Below are positions 23,901-35,900 of a stretch of DNA of 64,000 nucleotides, piece after piece. Location of the stretch: positions 1,380,339-1,444,338 of the forward strand of contig LSYV01000009.1 in assembly GCA_001584585.1 (NCBI GenBank), written 5' to 3'. Numbering within the stretch: the stretch's first letter is position 1; every line of letters begins with the position of its first letter. Below the pieces are notes generated by a model. The model worked only from the letters and a program-made list of their open reading frames with translations. It was not told the DNA's origin and ran no database searches. Position numbers and translations under genes: made by a program. The DNA is from Gonium pectorale (Eukaryota; Chlorophyta; Chlorophyceae; Chlamydomonadales; Volvocaceae).

Positions 23901-26900
23901 TTGTCTCGCACGATGTGTTGACGAATTAGAAAGCCCTTTGCTTGTAGGTCGCAAGCGGTGTTGGTCACAAGAGGTGGCCACGCGTGTCGGTTTGAATCCA
24001 TGTAACACAGGATCCGGCTGCCGGCTGCGCGGGGGCTCAATGCATCTCTGCGTGGCGCGGCGGGGGTTCCTTTGTGCATGTTCACTACCACCCCTCCTTT
24101 TGCTTCATAAACAAACGGCTGCAGGTGACTGCGTGCTGCTTGGTAGCGCCGATCGACTCGACCTCAACGGCGATGGGAGGCTGCGATCGCTCTTCCTGCG
24201 TCGCAGGTAAAGCTTTGATCGCCTTGACGACCGTTACTGGGCAACCAGCTAGACTGGTGCGTGTGTACGTGCGCTTCATTTGCGCCGCTGTTGTCGTCCT
24301 ACCGGTAATGACGCGCTCTCGCCCCTTTCGTTCCCAGTGCCCACGAAGCTCCTCACCCATCAACCTGCATCCGTGTTACGCCCTTACCGCAGGGCACGGC
24401 GCCTGGCCGCGGCGCTTGCGGGTCCGGCCGGGTGGTCCGGCACCCTGTCAGAGCTGCGCCGCCTGCTCACCGCCCCCGCCGACGTGCACCAGCAGGCGCT
24501 GCGGGCGGATCAGCTGGCGCGGGCCGCCGACCCGGTCGCCGCACCCGCGCCCGCGGTCGAGCCGCCGCCGGCCACCCTTGGCGCTTTCCTCAAACAGCAG
24601 CTGCCCACCCTGACCGACCGCCTGGGTCGGATCTGCCGCACACTCCTGGACGACCTTCCATCGGGGGCGTGGGCATGGCCGTACGAAAAGGACGAGCTGG
24701 CGGACGGGCTCCCCGGCGGCGGCGACGAGGGCAGCCAAGGCGGTGGCGTAGCAGGCGGCCGCGCGGCACTGACAGCGCTGCTGGAGGCTTGCAAGGCCCT
24801 GGCGGAGCTCGTCGGCAAGACTCCGGCCTCTCGCCTCACGCAGTTCTTCAGCGCGCCTCGGCAGGTGGCCATGCGCTTGCCGGCCACGGCGGGTGGCGGC
24901 CGCTCCGGTCTGACCACGGCCTCCGTGACGACGCCGCTGGCGGCGTCTCCGGGCCGGTCCTTCATACCGCCTCCGCCTCCGGCGCCCGGGCAGGCTGCCG
25001 CAGCCTGGAGCCCGCAGCCTCTCCTACCGGAATCGCCGTCGCTGCCGTCCCTGCCGCTGCCGGAGGCGCCGTCGCCGCATCGCTCACCCAGCGGGAGCTC
25101 GGCAGTTATAGAGGAGCAGGCGGTGGGGGCGGGAGAGGGAGAAGGAGAGGCTGGGCCGCTGGAGGGTGCCGTCCGGCGCGTGCTGGCGGCTCTCGGGCGC
25201 AGCGAGTCGGCCCTGGCACTCGGCCGCCTGCTGAGCCGCCCCACCGTGGAAATGCTGACGGAGTAAGACGATTGGGTTGTTCTGCCTTACTGGAGATATT
25301 GTTCACCGTAGATGTGTATGACCTGTTGGCACGGTCCGCTGATGAACATGGGCGGGGCATTCCGAGCTCAGACCTGGCGAGCCGCAACTCACTTGCTGCT
25401 ATTTTCCCTACCCTCCTCCCCAACCGCTTCCGGCTGGCCCACGCCACCCAAATCCACCCCAGCTTCTGCATGGCAAACGCACGCGTTGTCTTCTCCACCG
25501 TCGCCGCCGTGGGGTCCGCCCTGCTCTCCAGCACGCACTTCCCGGTGCCCGTACGCGCCTGCGTCATTGACGAGGCGGCCCAGCTGGTGGAGGCGGAGCT
25601 GGCAATCGTGCTGGCGCGCTGGCCGTCTGCGCTGCGGCTACTGGTGCTGGTGGGGGATCCGAAGCAGCTGCCGTCGACGGTGCTGTCGCTGGGCGCCAAG
25701 GAGCGGGGCTACGGGTGCAGCGCCTTCGAGCGGGTGCAGGGCTGCGGGCGCAGCTCGGTGAGCGGCGCACTCGCGTCGGGGGCTGGTTGCGGGGGCTGGT
25801 TGCTTGGGTGCGGGTATCGTAGATGGGAGAGTCTGCCACCAGAAGGCGCGTGCAGGGTTTGGGTAGAGCCGCTGTTGCGAACAGGCCCAAGTAGTGCACA
25901 CTGGGCGAGGCCCTCACGCCCTACAGCGCTGCGACTTCACCCTCCGCCGTGGGGCAGGCTGCGTCTTTCGGTGCTTAGGGTACACTTTCGGCCATCGTGT
26001 TCTGACTTCAAGCCCCCTCATCCCTCCGACCTCCTGTCTTCCCCTCCCGGTCAGATGCTCCTGGACACGCAGTACCGAATGCACCCCGCCATCAGCTCCT
26101 GGCCCCGGGACACGTTCTACGGCGGCAGGGTGGGTGCGTGGGCCGGCGTGTGCATCACAGTCATAAAATAGCCTAGCGCCCGTAACGGCGTAGCTGAAGA
26201 ACCCTAGAGCACGTAACGGCGTGGCTGGAGATTGTGAAGACCCCCGCCAGAGCTCAGGCTTCCAGGCTGACGCGTGCACCTTATACCGCATGCATGCACA
26301 TACTGCAGGTACGGGACGGACCCAACGTGCTGAGCAAATCGTACGACGGCGTAGCCGAGCTGCTGGGGCTGGCCTGGGGGCCGTATGTTGTGGTGGATGT
26401 GGGCACAGGGCGCGAGGAGCGCGAGCAGTACGATGACGACTCGGGCGAGGAGCCGTCCACCGCCGCCATCGCCGCCCGGTCTGGCGCCGGGGCTTCCCAG
26501 GTCCGCCGTGGCGGCGGCGGCAGCGCCAGCTGGTGCAACGCGCACGAGGTTGCCGTCGCGGCGGCGGTGGTGCGGGGGGTGGTCGAGTCCTGGCGGCGGC
26601 TGCGGGCGGCGGCGAGCGGCGACGGTGGCGGCGGCAGGGACCCGGCTGCTCGGATGCTGCTGCATCCCGACCGGGAGCTCTCCATCGGCGTCATCTCGCC
26701 GTACAGGTACGGGTGCATGCTCCATCGTCGCCTTGCACCGCGCGCCCTTGTCTGTGCGCCCACTGACCAGTACTCTGCAAGTCCGTGACCAGTACTTCTC
26801 GCCCCTGACACATTGTGCCTTGTTGCCGGGTATTGGCCGGGCTCGGCCCTTGCTCTCTAACTCCCGCCTTGTTCCCAAACCCACACAGGGCCCAGGTCGA

Positions 26901-29900
26901 CGCCATCGCGCCGCGCCTGGCCAGCATTGCGCTCGACCGCGGCGACGGCGTGAGGGTCAGCGTCGCCGTCCGGTCGGTTGATGGCTTCCAGGGTCAGGAG
27001 AAGGACGTCATCGTGCTGAGCATGGTCCGCGCCAACCCGGCCGGCACGGTGGGCTTCACGGCCGACCCGCGCCGCCTCAACGTGGCCGCCACTCGCGCGC
27101 GGCACGGGCTGGTGGTGCTGCTGCACGAGGCCACTATGCGGCGCCACCCCGTGAGTGGGCACAGAGAGAGGCCGCAGGGGCGCCTGCGCACATGGCCTGC
27201 TTGATTCGGTGGCCACAGGCATGGATGCGGTTTCATCGAGTGACTTGCAAGGAGGACGTGCTGGCAGCGCATTCGCCGCCCCTATGATCGTGCAGTGGCT
27301 GATAGTGCTGTTGTGGCCTGCGGAGCTGACGCCATCAGTGCCTCGTCGTCAGAGGCCAGCCCGCGAGCGAGCCGGGGCCAAGTCATCGACGCCCTATCTA
27401 CCAGCAGCTGGCTTGTGCCTTGTGGCCATTGCCCCACGCACAACCCCTTCCTTCCCCACCCCTCTGCAGCTGTGGGCTCGCTTCCTGGAAAATGCGCGGT
27501 CGCGCGGGCTGCTGCAGCGGGCGGGCGAGCAGACGTGCCTGCGGGGAGCCCTCAAATCTGTAGATTTGGACGTCCGGCGCATGGCCAACCTGCAGACGGC
27601 GGAGCAGGACCTCTGGCGCGACAAGCCCTGGAGGGTGCGGGGCAAGGCGGTAGTCTATGTTTCCAGAGAATTGGCCTGACTCCCTTAGGCATGCCACATA
27701 GAAGCAGCTCATGCGCTGGCAACGCGCCCGCCCTGCGTGCTTGCTCCCACACCCGTTTGCACTCCAGTTCTGGTCTGCTGCGTCAGCTCGTCCCCATCGC
27801 ATCCCAGTCCCCCCGCCCCGCCACTCGCGCCCCCGCCCAGGTGCTCTACACCGACAAGCTGCAGGCCTCATTGCTGGCCCTGGAGCGGCCGCAGCGGGTC
27901 AGGGTGGTGGACCAGGTGGGGGTGGGGTCGCGTGGCCGCGTGGGTCCCAGGTTGAGTCCGTCAGTGGGTCCGTGGGTGGGTCGGTGGGTGGGTCCGTGGG
28001 CGCACCAGTTGCTCCAGGCTATCGCAGGAGCTGTGCACCCGGACAGGGTACCTCGCACAGAGTACTGTGGGTTCGCCGCCACACGACAAGAGCCCACCTA
28101 TCTGGCCAGGGCCTGCTACCTGGACCAGCTACGGCAGCTGATGTCGAAGCTGTATGTGGCAACCGCACACGCGACGCCTCGAATTGACGACGCTGAGGCT
28201 GCTGTATATCCTGTCACTGGTCCGGCCAATCAACCGAGAGCTCCTTGCGGCCCAGCCGCCTCCGCCGACAGCGCCAGTCCGCATGGCTCCACCCGCTCCC
28301 CACACGACAGGTGCTCGCCTTTGCCAGCGGCCGCTTCCCCGCCCGCATCGACCCCTACGCCGCCGTGCACGAGCCCTTCCGCTACCACCTGCACGTGCAC
28401 CTGCTGCGGGGCGGCCGCCTGGCGCTGCTGTGGGGCGTGCGGCTGCACTTCCTGGCGGCGGAGAGGCGCTGGGTGCAGGCGCTGCAGGTGGGTGGGTTGG
28501 AGCTAAAGCGCAAACATAATGTCAGCGTTCCCGATGCCAGTGCGTTGCCGCCGGAGCGAATTCCGTTAGTCCTGAGGATCGACATTTGGTGGCGAGCCGC
28601 GGGGCGCCCGGCTGAAGTACACCAGAGTGACACCACTAAAGCGTTTCTTTCTTGGTGACCTTCCGTTGGGTCAGGCAGTATGACGCAGCAAGCTCCTGCC
28701 CTGCGGGATTCAGCTCAGGGCATGCAGGGAAACGTCTTCGAGGTTGACCGCGCGCCTCCTTTCTGCCGCCTTGCACAGGTGTGGGACGTCCTGTCGACTC
28801 GCCACAACGGTCGGGTGCTGCTGCAGTGGATCCGTCGCATCGAGGCGGAGCTGAGGACATTCACCGACGAGCACCTGGCGGCGCTGCGCAGGTGAGGAGG
28901 CCTGGTGCCCGGGGGCGTTGCGTAGCTGGGCCGTCGGGTGCTTAGATGCAGCCCATCGTGAGTCTGTATCCACAGGCAGGCCCACATGCAGGTGCGTCCT
29001 GCAGTGATCTCACGCATGGCCCGAACCTAGTACAGTAATGCCGCTCGGCGCGGCCCAACCGCACCTTGCGTCCTTGGTTGCTGGCATTGCGTGGCACCAA
29101 TATGGCTGCTGCCGCTGTGGCGGCGGCGGTGCTCGTCGCTGCCCCGCAGGCGCCGGCCGCCCGACGCGCAGGGCGCTGTGATGCCCTGGCAGTGGGAAGG
29201 CGAGCTGCCTTTCCGCCGAACGCGCGACGCCCAGGCCGCCGCCGCCGCCGGCGCCGGCCACGAGGCGGCAGCCGGCGGCGACGCAGCGCGAGGGCCGGGC
29301 GGTGACGGTTACGGCGGCGCTGCGGGCGGCGCCGCCGGCAACGCCGATGACAGCGGCGGTGGCGGCGGCGGGTCTCGGCTGCTGCACAACAAGTACTTCC
29401 TGATGGACGCACTGTACGCTCGACTGCTATGCGTGGCGCCCCGGGGGGCGGTCCTGGAGCGGATGTTCGAGGTGCGCCCCTGTGCTGTGCAGCGCACCAA
29501 TGCAGCGGCTTCCGGCAACCGACAGGGCTTCCGATCGCTCCTGCACGGGCCCTGAAGCGCTGGAGAGGGTTGTCGGGCTGGTGAAGGCTCGGCTCGGTGG
29601 CGTCGCTCTGGGGACATGGGGAGGAGCCATCCTGCCGACACACCTTGTTTAGTTGGTGTGATTGTGGCAACAATGCTCCGCGCGCGTGCCCCGCAGTTGA
29701 CGGCTGAGCAGCAGGTGGTGGTGGAGGCCAGGTCCTCCATTATCCTCATCGGCAGGAGCGGAACCGGCAAGGTGAGCCGCCGGGGACCGGGGGCTGTGGG
29801 CGGTTTGCCGCCTCACCTGCAAGCGCAGTGCGGATATGGGCGCTGAGGGCACTGCCCCTCCCCGTCAGCTGTCACGGCTCTAGCAAAGCTCGCCGGCTCG

Positions 29901-32900
29901 GGCTTGTAGAAGTGAATCCCGAGCTCTATTTGCGAATTTCCCCTCTCGGACGACCAGCCGGCCAAGCATGCAATTGAATATCGGCCACTGTCCGCAGACG
30001 AGCGTCATCCTGTCGCGCATTCTGGCAGCAGAGCAGGCCATGGCGGTGCTGGAGGGCCGTCATGACGACCCAGATGGCGGCGCGGGAGCCGACCCGCGGG
30101 TCGCGCGGGAGCAGGCGGCCGCCGCTGCCAACCCCGCCGTTCCTGACGGCGCTGGCAGCTCGGCCGGCGGCGGCGAGTCCGCGCGGCGGCAGCTGCTCGT
30201 GACACTGAGCCCCAAGCTGGCGGCCGCCACCAGCAAATACCTCCGGGACAGCATGGCCACCTTCCGAGCCGGCCTGAGGAAGGCTGGGGACAACACCGGC
30301 GACGGCGGCGAGCGGGCTGACGGCGCGGCGGCTGAGGCCGGCACGGGCAGTGACGGTGACGGCGACAGCGGGCGTGGCGGCTTGTCGGCGCTCCTGGACG
30401 ATGAGGAGGCGGCGCGCCAGTTCGGGCCGCTGCCGGAGCGCCTGGCGGACGTGTCCAGCGGGTCGTGCCCCCTGGTGCTAGACCTGCGGCGCTTCCTGGG
30501 CATGCTGGATGCGTCGATGGAGCGGCCCTTTGCAGCGACGCAGCGCCAGCGGGCGCTCGCCGCGGCCGCCAATGCCGCCGCCGCCCGCGGCAGAGCCCGC
30601 CGCTGCCATGCCGGCGCCACCGGAGCCGGAGCGGCAGGAGGCTATGAGGGTGAGGCGGAGGTTGATGATGGCTCGGATGCGTCCGACGAGGACTGGGACG
30701 ACGAGGACGAGCCAGGTGCGGCGGCTGCGCGGGCCCGCGCCGGCGGGGCGCAGGCGGAGGCGGAGGCGGCGCTTGTGGAGGTGGACTACGACCGGTTCGC
30801 CGACTCGTACTGGCGGCACTTCAGCTCGGAGCTGCGCAAGGGCATCAGGTGGGGCGGACTGCAAGGAGGAGGCACTCGGGCACTAAATGATGAGCTGGGA
30901 GACGGCAGCGGGGAGCTCGTCACTCGTGCCGTGCCTGCAGCGCCGCATGCGACGCCACGCGTGGGGCTGGACCCCGTCCATGACGTCACAGTGCTTGTTG
31001 TAGTGGTTAACGCGCGTGCACATGCATGACAGGGACCCCGCTCTGGTGTGGCGGGAGGTGCAGACGAGCATCAAGGGCAGTCTGGCGGCGCTGTCCTCTG
31101 GCTGCGGCAGCCTTGGGCGCGAGGAGTACGTGGCGCTCGCGGACACGCGCGCGGGCGGCGAGCTGAACGCGGAGCTGAGGGGCCGCGTGTATGAGCTGTT
31201 CAGGTGCGGCGCTGCCTTTGTTCACGCCCCGGATGTCAGGCGTCTAGTTTTAGCTGAATGAACTTTTATCCTTCTGTGCAGCCTGTGGTCTTGTTCTGTG
31301 CGCACACCGTGCCGAAGCGCGTCCCTCTTGTACGACAGGCGATACGAGAGGGAGAAGGAGCGGCGCGGCGAGTACGACATTGCCGACATGACGTGGCACC
31401 TGCACGAGCAGCTGGCGGCGTCGGGCGGCGGTTACCCGGGGGCGCCCTTCCGGTTCGTGTACCTGGACGAGGTGCAGGACCTGACGCCCGCGCAGATCGC
31501 ACTCTTCAAGTGAGTGCCACTTACGTTCCGGTCGCGCCACATGCCTACGGCCAACACAACTGACAGAGCTGCTTGCCTACCGTGTAACGTCGGGCGATGT
31601 TACCGTCAGGCGTCGGGCGTTCTTGAAGGGAGCCTCTGACTTCGCGTCTGGCGCGGTGTATGGGTGCGGGGACGATGGCTGCGCATGCCGTACGTTCCTT
31701 GCCGCTGGGTGTTGGTTAGCCCGAGGTCCTTAGTGCCCACCGTGTTTCAAGTTGCCAAGAGCTGCCGGTCCGTGGGGCCTCTGCCCTCTCAGGTACATCT
31801 GCCCCTGGCCCGAGGACGGCATGGTGCTGGCGGGCGATACGGCGCAGACGATCGCCAAGGGCGTCAGCTTCCGCTTCGAGGCGCTCAAGGACGTGTTCTA
31901 CCACTTCTTCATGAAGGGCCAGCTGCAGCCCAAGGTCCCGGAGGTGGGACATCGGCCCCGCTGGGATACCGAGACGAGGGAAGCGGCGGCCCGTTACTTC
32001 CTTTCGAACCCTACCTCGCTCTCTCATGAAGCCCCGCGGTAGCACTGATGCCTCCGTGCCATGGCTTCACCGCAACATCGAGTGCTGCCGACCCGCTAAC
32101 CCAGCCGTGCGAATATCCAGGCACCGACACGGTAGCCTGGGATTTGCGTGTTCGCAGGGCGAACAGCGGTGCTGAGCCCAGTGCGGGGACGCCAAGCAAT
32201 CTAGCCGGCATGCCCTCGCCCTCGTCGCTCTTACGCCTGCGTTATATGCCGGTGACCCCACTCGCAGGTGACCCCGCTGCTGCAGAACTTCCGCACTCAC
32301 GCACAAATCTCCCGGCTGGCGCACTTCGGAGTGCTGGAGCCGCTGCTGCACTTCTTCCCGGACGCGCTGGACAAGCTGCCGCCCGAGAGCTCCAGCATAC
32401 GGGGTGAGGCCTGGGCGGGCCTGGCAAACGGCTTGCCGAATGCGGCACCGGATACGGTACACGTTTGTCAATGGTTGGGAGTGAGTGTGTTACAGTTACA
32501 GTTACAGGCACCCGTTTAAGCCTGGGCGGCCATGGTTAGATTGTGATCGTGAGTGTGGGGTGTGTGGCTGCCGTGGCAGTGAATGAGGAGATGCTTCACC
32601 GTGCCGAGCCAGCGCCTCGACGTGTCACTGGCCTCCTGGTCTGGGGCCCCCCCCCCCCCCATCGCTGCACCCTGCCCTTGCTGAGTGCCAGGCCCTAAGC
32701 CGCTGTTCCTGCTCCCCAGCTGCGGGGCGATCGAGGATATGCTGTCGGACGGCGCCCCTCCGCCCTTCGCCTCTGGAAGCGCCAGCGGCAGTAGCGGGGG
32801 TGCCACCGGGTCGACGGCCGCTGCCGGCAGCGCACAGGATGGCAAGGCGGCCCACCCGGCAACGGGCGCGGGCTCCGAGGTGGTGGTGCTGGTGCCCAGC

Positions 32901-35900
32901 GAGGCGGCTAAGGAGGAGGCCAGGAGGCGGCTCAGCAGGAGCGACGTCCTGGTGCTGACTGCTACGGAAAGCAAGGGCCTGGAGTTCAAGGTGCGTGCCG
33001 GGAAAGGATGCTTGGAGGCGATGTGGTGAAGCGGGGCCGACTTGCAGAACTGCTGAGCGTGCTCTACAGCTTCACAGTGGGCAAGCGGAGTCGTGGCTAG
33101 GTGGTGCAAGTAAGGGCCGTAGCGACACCACCTCGACGCCGTCCAACCCGCAGGTGGTGCTCCTGTACAACTTCTTCTCCGCGTCCCGCCTCACGCCCAA
33201 CAAGTGGCGCCTGCTGTACCGCACGATGGCTGCCTGGGGCCACCTGCCGGACGGCGCTGTGGAGCCCGGCGGCAGCCACGCATGCCCGACGTTCGACCCA
33301 CAGGCCAGTCCCGTCGAACCCCCACGTCTTGCAGTACTGAGTCCTGTTCCTTTGTTCGGCCGCGTAGGGTCCCTATCCGGGCCTTGCAGCCCTCTTGCAT
33401 GGTGTGCTTGCTCTATCGAGGCCGCGGCTTACGCGAGAAGTACGACGATGTTATCATAGTACGGCGCCGTACGCCGTACACCCGGTGCTTGGCCCGCAGG
33501 CGCACAGCGGCATGGCCCCCGAGCTCAAGGCGCTGTACGTCGGCGTCACGCGCGGCCGCGAGGACGTGGTGGTGATGGAGAGTGACCCGGCGGCGTGCGG
33601 CCCCGTGCGGGAGCTGTGGGAGCGGACGGGCCTCGTCGACGTGCGGAGCGGGCTGGACGCCGGGGTGAGGCCGCTTGCCGACGGCGGGTGCGGCTGTAGT
33701 GGGACAAAGCCACAAGGGCGGTCTTGCTGCAGGGAATTGCGCGCGAACGGAAAGTAGCTGGTCTGGCAGTAGGTGCGCCACCACTCCAGCAGGGGTTGAG
33801 CTAGCTAGGGTGGCGTCCCAGACACACAGCGTATGTGCATGTCGCTGGTGGCCACAGGGTGGGCAGGCAAGCATGGCCTTCCTGACTTGGTGCGTTGGTG
33901 GTAGTGAAGGGGAGCGACGCACCCCTCGCCGCGCGGCCCTCCATCCGTCCGCCCTAGGTGCTGGGTCGGCTGCAGCGCAAGGTGTCCTCCGAGGAGCTGC
34001 GCAAGCGCGCGCAGGAGCTGGTCACCACCGAGCTGTACCAGGACGCCGCCATGATGTTTGACCGCCTGGGTAAGTGCCCCCAAGTGCGGATGTGAGCTCC
34101 ACGTTCCATCAGTTAATAGATCACTGAGCGACTGGGAAAGGCTTACACGCCTTAAGGTTTGGGGCTGGCGCCGGCGCTTTAACGACTTGCAGTTGCCTCG
34201 CGGATCTAGCAAAGCTGCACGCCGCCGGATCTAGATAAACTGCCCCCCGCACTGACTCTTCACCTTCGTCCCATGCATCCCACACATTGCTCCACATGCA
34301 CGCATTGCCCCACGTGCGCAGGCGACGAGCAGAGCCGTGTGTTCTGCGAGGCTCAGCTGGCGCGCGCCGCCGCCAAGAAGGCGGCCGACCGAGGCCACCC
34401 GGACGCTGCCAGGCAGCACCATGCCCGGGCCGCCGCCCTGTTCAAGCAGTGCGGTGGGTGCGGCATCGAGGCGTGCAGGGGCAACACGTGGGGAGCTGAT
34501 TGCCTTTGGTACGGCAACCGAGAGGGCACACAGTACGGTTGTGCGCTGCATTAAGGCTGACAAAATGATATCGCAGACGCGTGGTGTGGTGGAGGCCTTG
34601 CACGATGATTGTCTACAGCCACTAGCCAGGCCTGAACGTTCTCGGACCCGCAGGCAAGCACCTGTCCGCCGCCAAGAGCTACGAGAGCGCCGGGATGTGG
34701 GGCGATGCGGGCGACGTGTACCACCACCACTGCCGGGAGGGGCTCAAAGCGGCAGCCTGCTACGAGAAGGCACGGCGGTGGAAAGACGCAGCGGAGAGGT
34801 GCGCTGGGAGGGCTGCGGGGCGCGACCGCGGGGCCGCGTAGCTCAGTCTCGCCATGGCTATCTATAACCGCTGCGCTTCTCCTATACCAACATAGGCTTG
34901 GCGCTACGGGTTGTGCGAAGCATATAGGCCTCAGCCGAGGGCCTTACACACAGAGCAGGCGGGGTGAAGGCCCGAGCTAACACCCCACACAGGGGCCAGC
35001 AGACGCAACAAGCGTTTAGGCGCACGGCGACCGTCACGCAGAACCCATAGCCAACAGCACCTACGCGGGCGAGCAACTGGGAGGGAGGGCGGGGCCACTA
35101 CACCGTGCCATCACCAGCTGCAGTGCCCTGTAGTGCAGAAGAAAGCAGAACGTGACACAACGCCCCAACTCGTCGTGGCGCGTCACGGACCGGCAATGCT
35201 GCCATACCAACGTTGAGACCCTCCGCGCCAAGCCATCCATTTCCGCTAGAATACCGCAGTGCACCATGCACTTGCACGTGGGCTAGGGCGTGTTAGCGTG
35301 TATGCTGTATTCGCAATGCTACAACTGATGCATTCCCTTCTTTCTCTTTTCACCGTACTGACTGCCATACCGCGCTCGTACTCGCAGACTAACTGAGGTG
35401 GAGCGGCCGGACGAGGGTATTGTGGAGCGGGCGTTCGACGCCTGCCGCCGCGCCAACGAGTACCTGCTGGGCGTTCAGGCTATGGGCCGCTGGCAAGAGG
35501 CCGCCAAGGCCGTCTCTGGAAGCTCCATCAGTACCATTACTGCCTCCCGCGCCGCCGGCGCCGCGGCACCGTCGGCGGCGCCGCCGGCAGCGACGGCCCC
35601 TGCTGTGGGCCGCCGCGCTGCGCTGTACTGGCGCCGCATGGTCTCACTGGGAGCTGTGTACTGGAAGGACCGGCCTGGCGGCGAGGAGGAGATGATGCGC
35701 TTCGTGCTGATGATGCCCGGGGAGGCGGACCAGCGGGGCTGGCTGGACAGGTCGGTGCGCGAGCGCGCCGCGGGCAGGCCCAGGAGGGAGCAGGGAGCGG
35801 GGCTGTGTGCGCGCTGCACGCTGTCCGTACGCCAAGACGGCACATGTCTGGCAAACTGAGGTCTTTCAAACTGAGGTCTCACTCAGGAGGTAGCAGGGAG

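Noticed and set aside
28976..28991. Possible 16-nt micro-exon in the helicase gene
   Set aside because: It has good flanking splice sites, but it would leave phase 0 while the next exon (29150) needs phase 2. Joining 28891 directly to 29150 keeps the frame.
27150..29697. Splitting the double helicase into two genes
   Set aside because: Exons at 27470, 27841, 28311, 28779 and 29150 join in phase and match the linker of TRANK1-like proteins (WDVL, FTDEHLAAL). There is no TGTAA plus new start pattern between the helicases.
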